From Isochrysis galbana (Eukaryota > Haptophyta > Isochrysidales > Isochrysidaceae), in the NCBI GenBank assembly GCA_018136815.1, contig CM030936.1, positions 3,268,474 to 3,332,473 of the forward strand: 64,000 bases of DNA, read 5' to 3'. Shown here in pieces: positions 42,748-54,362 of the stretch. Below the pieces are notes generated by a model. It was not told where the DNA came from. It did not search any database and saw only the letters and a list, made by a program, of their open reading frames with translations. The position numbers and the translations under genes are program-made. The first letter of the stretch is position 1, and the number at the start of each line of letters is the position of its first letter.

Positions 42748-44681
42748 TTAAACCTTTTAATAGTCTCACCGCACACGCGGCCGTGGACCCTCTACTTTCT
42801 ACTCACGTAGGAAAACTTTAATTCTACACCCCCACTCCCCCGGCCCTTCTCCCCCCGCCATAAGGCGACTCCCCCCGTGCACTACTAGGGGGATAGGGGT
42901 GAAGGGCTTAGATATGGTCCGGTGGCCCGCGCCTCCCCCCGGTGATCATTCCCCCCCTTCCTCCTGTGTCTCCGAGTGGGCGGCGGTCTCAGCCCCGACT
43001 TATCCTGTAAACAGGTGCGGGACTTACCTATTTTCCGGTGAGCGGAGCTCTCGCTCCGCCCACCCCCTTCTCCGCGCTCTCTCTCCCCTCTCCTGCAGGC
43101 ACGCGCGATGGCGCGCCTGCGGCAGGCCTCCAGCTGCTCCTGGCGACCCCTGGAGGCTCCTGGAGGCCAGCTCAGGGGGCAGAGGAGGCTGGGGCTGGGC
43201 CCTGGCCTCCCCTGCCTCTCCCTCGCTGGCGCTCCTTATCGCCGGGAGCCCGCAGCGCGAGCCCCGGCGGCGGTGAGAGAGCGGCGCGCCGCGCCGCCAT
43301 CGCGCTACGCCATGACAAGATGATTAAAAGATACCTAGGGGGCACTGCCACACAAGGCACACTAACGGTATAGAACCACACACAAATGGCACAAGACACC
43401 CTGTGATACCCCCTCCTAAGCGGAGTACGGATGGGATCCGAATGACGCTTACACAAATTGAACACAAATAAATGTCAAATGTGAATGGAAAAGCAAGTTG
43501 CAGCTTGGCCAACAAAAAGGGCCGATCTTTCCCAAAGGAACGACCCCTCCCAGCAGGGGAGAAGAGAGAAGGAGAAGAGACTGCGGCGCAGCCGAGCCAG
43601 TCAGATGGACCGACCCTCCCAGTCGGGGAGGAGAGAGAAGAGATGACCATGCAGCCAAGTGGTAAGAGGGACCGCGAACCCTCCAGCGAGGGAGCAGGCG
43701 AGTGGTCAAAGCGATGGACCCTCCCAGTGGGAGAGAGAAAGAAGACGGCGCAACCAAGCCTGTCAGATGGACCGACCCTCCCAGTTGGGGAGGAGAGAGA
43801 AGGTACGGCAGCGCAACAAACAACAAAGAAGAGGCCCAGCTGGACCCCAACTCTCCCAGACAAAAGGAAGGGGGAGAGGGGAGAGAAAGAGGAAGAGGGG
43901 CACTCACCCAGACGGGGCACTCGCCCAGCAATGAATGGATCGAGCAGCGATCAACAGGGGCAGCTCGCGCGAGCGCGCGCGAGCGAGGCGAGGCAATGCG
44001 GGCAAGGGGTGCAAACAAGCAAGGATCAATGAGATCCATCCCCTCCCGAGCAAGGGGCCCAGAGGGACCAGCTCTCCCAGAGGGGGAGAAAGAGAGGGAG
44101 AGAGGAGGGCTTGCTACCATGCGTCGCCATGCAGCCATGCAGCCCAAAGCGACTGCGCGAGCGCGCGCAGCTCGCGGCGGTCCGCGAGAGTCGGCTCAGC
44201 AAGCCCAGCCCTGCCCCTCTACCTGGGTGGGAGCTCCATATCGCCGGGAGCCCGCAGCGCGAGCCCCGGCGGCGGTGAGAGAGCGGCGCGCCGCGCCGCC
44301 ATCGCGCTACGCCATGACAAGATGATTAAAAGATACCTAGGGGGCACTGCCACACAAGGCACACTAACGGTATAGAACCACACACAAATGGCACAAGACA
44401 CCCTGTGATACTCCTGAGCCTCTGGGCCCCCCAATCTGCACCTGTCTGCCTGTCGACCAGGGGGGGAGGGGGGGTTGGAGCGATGGGCTGGTCACGAGGG
44501 GCCAGGATGGGCGAATGGGGCGAGCCTGTGGGGAAGGGAGTGGGTCAGTAGGGCAGTGGCCTCCTGGCAAGCCATCAGGCGTGCCAGGAGGATGGGTGGT
44601 TCCTCCCCCATGGCAGGGGAGGAGTGGAGAGAGGGGGGGGCTCGTGCCCCCCCATGGGTCAACCAAGTATAAACTTAGTTG
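42748..44681 (-). mobile_element. Family-A retroposon, complete copy with nested TRIM
   Basis: Flanked by a perfect 18-bp duplication (actactagtaggtgtgta at 42730-42747 and 44682-44699). The outer parts (42748-43236 and 44411-44681) match the 19.1-kb copy closely; their combined length without the nested insertion is 755 bp against 754 bp there. The left end aaaccttttaatagtctcac is LINE-like and the right end is the shared accaagtataaacttagt terminus. Confidence 0.9.
43237..44410. mobile_element. TRIM-like element with 172-bp terminal direct repeats
   Basis: Two 172-bp direct repeats (43237-43408 and 44239-44410), identical by eye, bound an 830-bp interior. The 5-bp duplication ctcct (43232-43236 and 44411-44415) marks insertion into family A. 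The repeats begin tatcgccggg and end ctgtgata, giving TATC...GATA termini, not TG...CA. The interior has no gag or pol; it holds an open frame (43472-44032) made of a repeated unit with TLPVGE(E)RE. Terminal repeat size, duplication size and lack of genes fit a terminal-repeat retrotransposon in miniature. Confidence 0.8.
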
Positions 44682-44699
44682 ACTACTAGTAGGTGTGTA

Positions 44700-45400
44700 G
44701 CTAGCCCAAAATCTTCAGGTGTTTTTTTATGTTGTACCCGCCGACTTACTCAACCACAATCCACAATCAATTGTGATAAAGTGTGGCGGTGACCCCTTGC
44801 TAGCTTGCTTGCCCCCTTTTCCCTTTTCCCTTTTGTTTGAGGAGTTCATAGTTATTCATTTATAGTTCATAGCTCATTTTTTTCTCCGCTAAGGGAAACG
44901 TGAAACGTGACGCACGTTATCACTCAGTGTCACTCACAACAAAAGCAAGTTTTGACAAGTTGGGCCAGGGGCCAGGGGAAGGGCAAGAAAGCAAGGCAAG
45001 TTAGGTGACTTCTCGGAGCTCGGAGCAAGTCTGGTCAAGGGCAGGGGACCAGGTTCTAGTAGAGCGCGTGGGACAGCCGTAGGCAGGCCCATACCGAGTA
45101 GGGAGACAAGGGCTGGGTGTAGCATGGTCTTAGCGAGCGAGATCAGAGGACCCCTAACCCATAACACCTAATGAAGAGTACACCACAAGGCACATGAGGA
45201 CTACGAGTCCCTTCTACTACACAACTCCAGACGACGTCGAAGGAAGAGGAGAAGGGTATTTCCGTCGACGCACAAGCCGCAGCCGGCGCGTCGACGGAAG
45301 GGGCGCGGGGCTCGTGGACGGCGCTCTCCCTCCTTCGGCTCTCTCTCTCCTCTCTTCCCTTCGGGCACCGAGGCTCCCCCCCCCCCCCCCCCCCCCTTCT
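44700..45400. other. Intergenic; contains a 12-bp-stem inverted repeat
   Basis: No gene seen. ttccgtcgacgc near 45260 pairs with gcgtcgacggaa near 45289. A C run lies at 45376-45396. Confidence 0.4.
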
Positions 45401-46131
45401 CTCTTATGGCTCTCAACCCGCCACTTCAAGAATTTCCCCCCTTCTCTACATTCGTATCAAAAAAATTTTCGTTCTGGCTCTCCGTCTCTCTCGCTCATTC
45501 TCTAGAGATCTCTCCGTCTCTCTCCCTTCCGTTGTCCGTGCGCACTCTCAAATTTTTCAACCCGCCTCTTTTCTCAGCTTCCATCTATCTCTTCTCCTTC
45601 AATCCCGAGTCTCTCTCTCCTCTCTCCTCTACATATCCTCTGTGCTCTCTGCTGCTCTCTCTCTCCTCTCTCTCTCCTCTCCCTGCTCTCTCTCTCCCCT
45701 CTCTCGCTCTCCTCTCTCCCTGCTCTCTCCTCTCTCTCTCCACTCTCTCCTCTCTCGCTCCTTGTGTTTTCCCCTATCGACACCAAGCTGGGGCTCTCAG
45801 GCTGCTAGCCCAGCAGGAGGAGTCGCCTCTCTCCAGAGATATACTCCTCTCCCTCTCCCTGTTGCCCCGCGACACACCTCTCTCCAAGCCTGTACTTTTA
45901 CATCCCGCGTGTGAAGATCTCTCTCTCTTGGAACCCCCCCGCGCCGCAAGAGCCCACACACGCCACCGCCCCCCCCCCCCCCTCTCTCTCACATACACCC
46001 GACGACGACACCCCGCACCAGAAGTATCTCCTCCTCCCCCCCACCCCCACCTCACCTCTGCTCTCTTCTTCTCTCTTCTCTCTCCTCGACTCGGGAACTC
46101 CCTCCCCTCCCCCCCCCCCCCGGCCCGGGCG
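45401..46131. promoter_or_regulatory. CT-rich 5' region of the omega-like gene
   Basis: Several hundred bases of CT-rich sequence, with dense ctctctcctctctc units at 45610-45760 and C runs at 45969-45980 and 46110-46121, lead up to the ATG at 46132. The open frames across it are serine/leucine artefacts. Probable promoter and 5' UTR. Confidence 0.4.
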
Positions 46132-47374
46132 ATGTGGCTCGCCGGCCCTCTCCTCTCCACCGCCGTACTCCTGCCCCGCGCAGCGCGTGCTCCCGCGCCG
46201 CGCATGGGCGTCTCGCCTGATCGGATGCCCTCGCAGGGCATGCTTTACGACGGATGGGGCAAAGAGCAGCTTGTTCACCTCAACAACTCCTGTGCTCTCA
46301 TCGACAAGGGGTATGAGCGAGGCCTCAACCGCTTCGAACTCGCCATCGCCATCGCCCGGCGGGCCAAAGAGAGCGCATACGCAGCGGTCGAGGTGGGCAC
46401 CATCTTTTGATTCGCCCGACCCCCTCTTCCCCCCCTATCCTTTCATTTTTTTCACCTTCGTGTCTCGCCAGTTTGCGCACTATAGGCCCACTCTTCAGTG
46501 TGCACAAGCGCCCAGCCTTGCACGGGCAGTGTACACTGACGCCGTCCGTGATAGAGCGTATGACCCTCTCCGAATCCGCCCCAACCGGCCGTCGCAGGAG
46601 GCCCCGCTTGGAGTGCGCAGCCATGGAGGCATTGCGCACCGACCTCGCAAGTCGCACGTTGTCCGCGCGATGCAGGAGCTCCGCGATGAGGCTGATGCGC
46701 TGGGCGTGCTGCAGCTCACCTCGGCACCGCCAGACGCTCCTGGCATGGCCTCCACAGGCGGGCTGGCGCCATCGCCGCCGGAGCAGTTGCGGAATTCGGA
46801 GACGGCGCCGCGTGATGGTTTTGCTGCGGGTGGAAGCGGTGGGTCGGCCTCGGCTCCACGAAGCCACAACAAACGGGGCAATCCTGCAGCTCCTCCCCAC
46901 GAATCGCTCGACGGCGATGGTGGCGCGGCCAAACTTGAGGACATCAACCAGCTATTGCTAGCCTCGGAGACCGCCGAGATGGAGTCCGCAGCCAAGCCAG
47001 CAGCGGCAGGCGCTCGAGGGAATGGCCTGGAGCGCGGCGGGTCGGGTAAGGATGATGGGCTGGAGGCCCTGCTTGCAGGGATTGCGAGCATGGACCTTGA
47101 CGAGGATTTCGATGATGACCTCGACCTCGATTTTGGTGATTTTGATCCCTCTTTTCTAGGCGGCGACGACGCCCTCGTCGGCGATAAGCCTGCTGCCAAG
47201 AAGTCACCCAATGCGGGCGCTGATGTCGCACTGGATGGTGCCACAAGGGGAGGTGGCGGACTCGAGGCGCTGTTGGGGCTGGATGGAGCAGATGATGATT
47301 TGCTCGGCGATGATGAGCTGATCGATGATGAGAAACTACTCGAACTACTTGGCGGTGACGCTTCCCAGCTTTAA
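46132..47374 (+). CDS. Omega/RPB6-like RNA polymerase subunit with acidic C-terminal extension, probably plastid
   Basis: Exons 46132-46392 and 46598-47374, joined in phase 0 across a 205-nt intron, encode 345 residues. The N-terminus is a hydrophobic signal-like stretch followed by an arginine-rich, transit-like segment (to about residue 30). Residues 59-83 (KGYERGLNRFELAIAIARRAKES) resemble the central helix of bacterial omega and RPB6 (NRyelvl.iAkRAr). After the intron, HVVRAMQELRDEA (107-119) matches the 'kPvvrAi.El' helix of algal plastid homologues. The remaining 220 residues are low-complexity and strongly acidic (DEDFDDDLDLDFGDFD), with GLEALL motifs. The core similarity is short, so another NR.EL..AiARRAK protein cannot be excluded. 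The role would be assembly and stability of plastid polymerase. Confidence 0.55.
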
Positions 47375-48349
47375 TGTTTGTGAACATCCGTCTTCATTAT
47401 CCGTCTACGCAAACTGCTCTAGTCTCTGGCCTCACCCGCACTCGCGGCAATTCGGAATGTTCGGGGGAGTGAGAGTTGCGATTCCGTGTGCGAGTGTTGC
47501 CTTGCAGGTTGACCTTCCCTCACAAGGGAGAAAGATGATGTCATTGACAACGCACGCGCGATTTGATATTAGATGCGGGTCCAGTAGGCATCGCTCGAAT
47601 ATGTACTTGTCTATCCCCGAGCCGATGAAACGCGAGCATGTTGTGCATGCGCACATGGTTTCGAGGTTGTTTGCCGTGTTGTTGTGCAAGTTGGGGATGG
47701 GACGTTGCACGCTCTTGAAGCACTCGAATGCGCGTCGTGCTATTGGTGCGTAATAAAAAGCCGGACCATGGACCGGTGCACGGCGGTCGCGCGACCCCCC
47801 CTGGAAGCGGCGCCACGGGCGGGCCCTGTCTGGTGTCTGGGCGCTTGGCTGGGCCCCTATCCCCTATTGCTATCTAAATAAAAAAATACATCTGAAGATT
47901 CAGGCTACTACCACTAGCTATAAACGGCCACGCACTCACGGTACCGACTCACGCCATCGCCATCGCCTATACCCCAGAACCAGAACACACCCACTCCCTT
48001 TACATTGCCCCCTTCATTCCTTTCTTTGTCTTTGGTATCGGTATCGGGTGGGGGGGGCGGGGGGAGGGGGGCGCGTGCACTACGTCGGGCCAAGCGCAAG
48101 GGGCGGGCTGGGGCAGACCTGTTGTTGGGTATTCATGTGGCAGACAAACGTGAACGCTTACTGCATATTACCTAGCGTGCGCCCCCGGTGGGTCTCGGCC
48201 CCCGCCTTTTGAGTCGTTTTCGTCTGGCGCCGCGCTTTCTTTCGCGGTGCCTGTCTGTCGCTCCCGCTCATGCTAGGATACTACTACTACTACTAGTAAC
48301 TAGTAATGAAATAACTGAGCGTTATTACCACTACTCCCACTAAACACTA
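47375..48349. other. Intergenic, no gene seen
   Basis: Presumed 3' UTR of the omega-like gene followed by spacer. Only short motif-free frames; a G-rich run at 48045-48068. Confidence 0.4.
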
Positions 48350-48495
48350 AAAAACTTCTTGCTAATAATAATCTCGCCACGCGCGCGGCCTTGCACATTT
48401 TTATCTCGTAGCCACCTCGCTTCCCTTACCACTCCCCCCCACCTGCCTTGCGGCTCGTCCCCTTGTGCTCTACTTAAGGGCTCGGTGTGTGGGGC
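48350..48495 (-). repeat. LINE 3'-end fragment
   Basis: aaaaacttcttgctaataat followed by tctcgccacgcgcgcgg, tcgtagccacctcgc and ccttgcggctcgtccccttg match the LINE 3' terminus (minus sense). Confidence 0.65.
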
Positions 48496-48599
48496 TTCCG
48501 GTCGCGGGAAACTCGAGACTCGAGACCCGAGTGCACGCGGGGAGAAGCCCGCACGACCGCGTCGGCGGGCCGTATGGCGTATGGCGACAGGTCGTAGCA

Positions 48600-48780
48600 C
48601 ATGTGCCGATGGGCGCTATCGCGACGGGCAGTATCGTGTATCGTGACGGGTAGTATCGCGATTGGCAGTATCGTGATTGGCAGTATCGCAATGAGCGATA
48701 CCACGATGAGCGATATCGCGCGATGAGCGATATCGCGACCGGCGATACGAAGATTATCGCGGCGGTGAGCGTGTGAGCGT
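48600..48780. repeat. Minisatellite of 'tatcgcgatnngc' units
   Basis: About ten imperfect units with the core (g)tatcg(c/t)ga and spacing near 13-18 bp, in part inverted (gcgatatcgc). The array is self-complementary and could fold into a ladder of short hairpins. Confidence 0.75.
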
Positions 48781-48996
48781 TGACATGGCGCCATAATCCA
48801 CTGGTACGATGTACGATGGCGTTGCATGCGTGTCATGGCCCGGCCACCAGGCTCTAGAGTCACCACTGCGCACCATGCACGCGATTACGCCAAGCGGGGG
48901 TCCGGAAGTAGCATCGGCCCTTCTTCGCTTCTGCTTAGCCCCCCGTGGGCGCGTGTGGTGGCCCTCCCTCCCTCTTCGCCTGATTCCGCAGAAGTG

Positions 48997-49161
48997 ATGC
49001 GAGCGCGCAAGATGGTGCGGCTCCGCGTCACTGACGAGTCGAGTCATGCCGCCTTGGCTGAAGAAGAAGTGGAGGCGGAGATGCGAGCGCAGGTGCAAAT
49101 TCGCAGGCGGAAGACGGAGGTGGTGGCGGTGGCCAGACTGTGGGGCGCCAAGCAGCTATAG
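48997..49161 (+). CDS. Possible last exon of an unrecognised gene
   Basis: The frame ending at 49161 reads MRARKMVRLRVTDESSHAAL then a charged helix. It is preceded by an acceptor-like ttccgcag ending at 48990. Composition is coding-like, but no family is recognised and upstream exons are not clear (48826-48990 is a weak in-frame candidate). It may be the end of a gene whose rest was displaced by repeats. Confidence 0.25.
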   Translation: MRARKMVRLRVTDESSHAALAEEEVEAEMRAQVQIRRRKTEVVAVARLWGAKQL

Positions 49162-49450
49162 TAGCCTATCCCCTATGTTTGAGAGTGAGTGTGAGTGCCA
49201 TTACGCCATTACTTGTTCTTGTTCCTGGACTATTAACAATCGCAATGACAAATACAACGTTGGCAATGACAATGTAGGCGCTGTTGCGCTGTTCATGGTC
49301 GCTCCGGCTAGGGATTTTATGATCTCCGGCGGAGGCTCGTTCCTCGTATGCCTGGCGACCAGGGACCAGGACCAGGGATGGGGGGGAGGTCAGCTCGAAG
49401 GCAAGCCCATCGCGGGCGTGGGATTGCCGAGTCGCGACCCGCGCCCACTA

Positions 49451-49550
49451 NNNNNNNNNNNNNNNNNNNNNNNNNNNNNNNNNNNNNNNNNNNNNNNNNN
49501 NNNNNNNNNNNNNNNNNNNNNNNNNNNNNNNNNNNNNNNNNNNNNNNNNN
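49451..49550. other. Assembly gap (100 N)
   Basis: Exactly 100 N, the conventional placeholder for a gap of unknown size. It removes the 5' LTR and Gag of the retrotransposon that follows. Confidence 0.99.
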
Positions 49551-52500
49551 ATGGCGACCGCGCAGCTCAAGGGTTCGTTCTCCCGGACGTTGCCCTCACG
49601 GTGAACAGCACCCTGGCTGACACTGGAGCGGGCCCGTCAGTAATCACCACTGCTCTTCTCGATCGACTACCTGAAGACGCTTGCGTCGAACGCGTATCGG
49701 ACGCTACCGTCCCAACCTACATGGGCCGGACGGCCTTCCTCTCATCACTAGGGGCCGGGCTAGCCTCGTCTTCTCCTTGTCCGGTCGCCTCTTCCGTCAT
49801 TCGTTCGCGGTCATCGAAGGAAACGCGATGCTTCTGCTCGGGAACGATTTTTTGGCCGCCCACTCCGCTACCATTTCTCTCGACGCCGCGAGCTCGGAAG
49901 GAAGCCTCCGCCTCCGTCCGGCCTCTGGCGATTCAGAAGACTCTTCAAGAGTCCTTTCCGAATGTGTAGTCAGAGTTTCCACGGCGCCGCCCCCAGTCGC
50001 GGACGCCGGCTTCGTCGGAGCTATCTCGATGTCACCCGGTCAGCCGCTGACTGTCGACTTTCTGGAGAGGTCGACGGCAACACGAGAGATCCCGGCCGGA
50101 TCGGAGGGTGAGGCTGCTGCTGATGCTAGACAGCCACTCTATACACCTCTCTTTGAGTCTGCCGACGAGTTTGCGGCCAAAGCTCCGGCGTCTACCTCGT
50201 CCGAATATCTTCTCTACACGGAGCAAGCGGTGACGATTCCTGCCTTCCACCGCGCAACCATCTGGGTCAGGGTTCCGCTAGCTCTCCGAGATCATTCGGA
50301 CTGCGCGATGCTGGTCGACCGCCTACCAAATCGCGAGGCTCTCGATTCGTCTCCTCTCGTAATGCCCACGGTGGTCACGCCCACGGAAGATCATCGCATC
50401 GCGGTGACGATCGTCCACACCGGGGTCAATGCGCTGACCCTGCCGTCTCTGCATCCGATAGCTTCGCTCCAGGTGCGTTTCAAGTTGCACCGGGGCTGGA
50501 CTCCGACTGGAAGCGAGGGGGATGGTGACCCTGTCACCGCGCTGAGCGAGGAGCAACGATCTCTACTCGACTCAGCCACCATCGATCCAGACCGGCTTCT
50601 TTCCGACGATCAACGAGAAGAAGTACGCCAACTCTTGGCCCGGCGCATCAAAGCTTTCGCGTTGCACCCGGGGGCTCCAAACCATACGCACGTTCTCGAG
50701 GTGGAGTTGCCACTCAACCCCGGCGCTGTTCCTCACCGGCACGCTCCGTCTAGAGTGGGCCGCGCAGGCGAGCTCATCATAGAAGAGGAGGTAGCCAAGA
50801 TGGAAGCCGCCGGCATTATTCGCAAGTCAAATTCGGCTTGGGCTTCCCGAGTAGTCCTGGTCAGCAAGAAAGATGGCTCCGTTCGATTCTGCGTGGACTA
50901 CCGCGACACGAACGCCAAGCTACGCGTCGAGGATAGCCCTCTACCCCTCATTGTGGAGGCTATCGATAGGCTAGCGTCCGGCCAAGGGCCGCTCAGTTCT
51001 CTCTTCTTATGTACTCTCGATTTAGCCTCTGGTTTTTGGGGCATCCCGATCAAAGAATCGCACAAACATATCACCGCTTTCACTACCCACCGCGGCAAAT
51101 ACGAGTTCAACTTTCTACCGTTCGGCATCCAATCAGGTCCCTCCTACATGTGCCGCTTGATGGACATCGTTCTCGGTGCGCTAGCGTGGGAGATCTGCAT
51201 GCCTTACCTCGATGATGTGGGCATCTGGTCAACGGGCGTGGGTCCTTCCGAAGAGGCCAGGGCACAGGCTTCGTTCGAGCAAATGCTTCACCGGCTAGAC
51301 CTCGTTCTCGAACGGCTAGAGTGGGCCGGTCTGACCTGCAAGATGTCCAAGTGTGTCTTCTTTGCCACCTCTACGGAGTACCTCGGTCACGTTGTCTCGA
51401 GGGAAGGTCTCAAGATGGACCCGAAGAAGGTCGCAGCTGTCGCCGACATCGACCCGTCATCCATCAACTCCTTGGAAGCGGTTCGATCTTTCCTCGGCCT
51501 TTGCTCCTACTATCGTCGATTCATTCGCCAATTCGCCGCTAAGGCTGCTCCTCTCACTGCCCTCACGCGGAAGGGCTGCGACGTGGCAAAGGAGTCCCAG
51601 TCCGAGGAGTGTCGCCGAGCTATCCAAGAGCTCAAGACAGCGATCACTTCGGAGCCCGTCTTGACTCCACCCAAGGATGATCGGCCCTTCATCGTCAAGA
51701 CCGATGGGGCTAGCAAGTTGGGTATCGCCGGCATCCTCTCGCAGCTAGGAGACGATAACCGTGAACGAGTCGTTGGGTATTACGCTCGCAGTCTCACCTC
51801 GGCCGAACGCCATTGGACGGTGACCGAGATTGAGCTCTTGGCTGCCCTGGAATCAATCCGAAATTGGCGACCCTACCTTTGGGGGCGTCGGTTCAAGTTA
51901 GTCGTTGACCACTCTGCGCTGCGATGGCTGCATACCATGAAGGATCAAGTAGCCGGTGGGCCAGCCTCTCGGCTGACTCGGTGGGCTCTCAAGTTGGCTG
52001 AGTACCGGTTCGATGTCGAACATAAACCAGGAGCTGTTCATCAGGATGCTGACGGGCTGTCCCGGCTAGCATCCCTGGAGCCGGAACACGAAGATGAACC
52101 ACTCGCCGGCCCAGCGCCGCTAGCGGTACGTGAGCCTAGCTCAGAGTCTCTAGCCGAGCATGAACGGTCTCATCCGGTGGCTGCCATCACGCGCTCCGTA
52201 GCTACGGCGCGAGGGCTTCAAGCTTTGGATCGATCTCGTCGTCGAGCCTCCGATTCCGGGCCCGCCATCCAGTCCAGTTATTTGGCCCCGCGTACGCCGA
52301 CTTCCGAAGAGATGAAAGCGGCCCTGGCGGAAGATCCGTTCGTAGAGCCACTCCTGGGCTCAGGAGAGACGGCCAACCACGAGCCATCAGGCCAAGGGTC
52401 GCCTCCGCCAGCCGCCGCCTCAGGCCCCATTGTCGAAGATGATTCGTGTTCCAGTCCTGTCGCTCCCGCTCCCGCTCCCGCTCAGCCATCCAAGATGTTT

Positions 52501-53985
52501 CGCCGTTTCGTCGTTCACGATGGGCTCGTCTACTATCGCACCGTTCCTGACTCCACCGACCCGGACTCGCTAGTGCTCTATGTTCCGCCCTCGTTGCGGT
52601 CTCGCTACCTTTTTGCCTACCACGATCGCTCCGGTCACCTTGGAGTTTCTCGTATGTCCGGTCTTCTTCGTACTCGGGTATACTGGCCGGGCATGTCTTC
52701 CGACGTTGCATCCTACGTCCGGGAATGCCACGAGTGCACCCTCGCCAAGCCGCTACCTAGGGCTCTAGCGTCGCCCTCCGGTCTCTCCGTGGGTACCTAC
52801 CCCTTTGATGTGGTCTACTGCGACGTGCTCTCACTGGCTCCCACTCACAACTTCGTGCCTGGAGTCTCGGGTTACGACAAGCTGGTCGTCTTCATCGACT
52901 CGCTCACTCGATGGATTGAGGCTGAGCCGTCGAATGGGGATCCCTCGTCGGAGATGGCCTTGGACATGTTCATCCGCTTGATTGTGACGCGTTATGGAGT
53001 CCCTAGGCAGCTTCGGACCGACGCCGGTTCGAATCTTTGTTCGGTTCTTGTTTCGCGTATTCTGGAGCTCACCGGGACTGATTTGTCGAGTACAGAGCCG
53101 TATCGACATGAGGGTGTAGGCTTCGTCGAACGCGCTCAGCAAACGCTCATTCGTTTGATGCGCGCCTCGAACGAGGGTGGCGGTCATTGGGTCGACCATT
53201 TGCCGTTCCTACTCCTCTCGTTGAGGGCTTCTTCCGGTCGTGTTACCTCCCGGTCTCCAGCGTCTTTGATCTTTGGGCGTGAGCTGCGTCTGCCCGCTCA
53301 ACTCTCTGATCCGAAGACCGTTTCGCCAACTGCTCTCGAGGCGGCGTCCGCCGACGTTCGCTCGTACGCATCCAGGCTCAATGCGAGCCTCCGCCTCTCG
53401 TGGTCCAGCGCTCTCGAGGCTACCCTAGCCGCTCAGGCTGAGTCAGTCCGTGACGCTACCATCAAGTCTCAAAGACCAGCTCGTTTCGAACCTGGGGATC
53501 GCGTCTGCATGCGATTACCAGGCCATGCCAACAAGTTGCAATTCATCTACTCGGGTCCCTACCGCGTCGTAGAGGCTCTGTCCGACACTAGGTACCGACT
53601 CCGTGATTTGGAGAACCGGTTAGTCAAGGAGGAGGTGCATATCTCGAACCTCCGGCCGTATCATACTTTCGTTGATGAAGAGCCGCTGGCTGACGACGAG
53701 TACATCGTTGAAAAGTTGCTCGATCGTCGTAGCCATGGCGATTCTATCGAGTACCTCGTGAAGTGGCGTGGCTATTCTATTCGAGAAGCCACCTGGGAGC
53801 CTCGTTCCGAGTTGCTCCGTCGTTGTTCTGATTTGCTTGATGATTATGATCGCTCCGTCGAAGAGACTTGTCCAGAAGATGTTGAGTCCCCGGAAGCAAC
53901 TTCTTCGTCGGCCAGGGATACTCCTCTTCCTCTCGTTCTCGATGCGCCGTCTTCGCGCACTCGATCCAGGCTCCATTCTCGTTGA
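49551..53985 (+). pseudogene. Ty3/gypsy chromovirus-type polyprotein (Gag missing, frame break in protease)
   Basis: The frame entering from the gap carries the retropepsin site (LADTGAGPSVIT, about 49614-49650) but leaves the coding frame near 49715. The rest of the protease and everything downstream are in the next frame, open to 53985. Then come RT (VLVSKKDGSVRFCVDYRDTN; catalytic YLDD about 51205-51216), RNase H (VKTDGASKLGIAG; TEIELLAALESI), an integrase HHCC finger (GHLGVSRM..CHECTLAK) and the integrase core with D, D and E. A chromodomain at the C-terminus (EYIVEKLLDRR..YLVKWRGYS..TWEPRSEL) marks it as a chromovirus, which in other species targets heterochromatin. Gag is lost in the gap. 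The one-base break may be mutation, sequencing error or recoding. Confidence 0.9.
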
Positions 53986-54352
53986 TCCCATGTCTTGGGT
54001 AAGGGACCCGTCCCTCTAGGCTAGCCCCACGCCTCGGCTAGGGCTCCGAGTTCAAGAGCGAATCATGGAGGTGATGAACGCGTGCTGCCTGCGCTCTACA
54101 CCCGGCGCAACACCCGAGCAAAGCTCCTGTAAAAGGGAGAAGTGGGTGGGGCAGTGCGTACGAAAGAGGCCGCCGCGCTAAGCCGCCGATTTCGTGCTCG
54201 CTTTGGATCCAAAGGGTGTTCTTGTCTCCACGTTTCGCTCGCTATGTTCCGTTGCTTCTTGTTCCGATTCTGACCTCTGGTCAGCCCAAGTTCCAGGTTC
54301 CAGGTCTCTGTTTCCAGGTTCACCGCTCGACATCGGGAGACGTCTCGATCTT

Positions 54353-54362
54353 AGTCGGGGGG
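54353..54362 (+). other. Polypurine tract of the Ty3/gypsy element
   Basis: agtcgggggg directly precedes the LTR start tgtcgcattc. The same junction occurs at 59666-59685 in the LTR-pair element. Confidence 0.7.

Noticed and set aside
43472-44032. Gag-like gene inside the TRIM
   Set aside because: The frame is a short repeated unit without a zinc knuckle, major homology region or protease; treated as repeat sequence.
48600-48780. CRISPR array
   Set aside because: Units are short, imperfect and lack spacers of constant length; the genome is eukaryotic.
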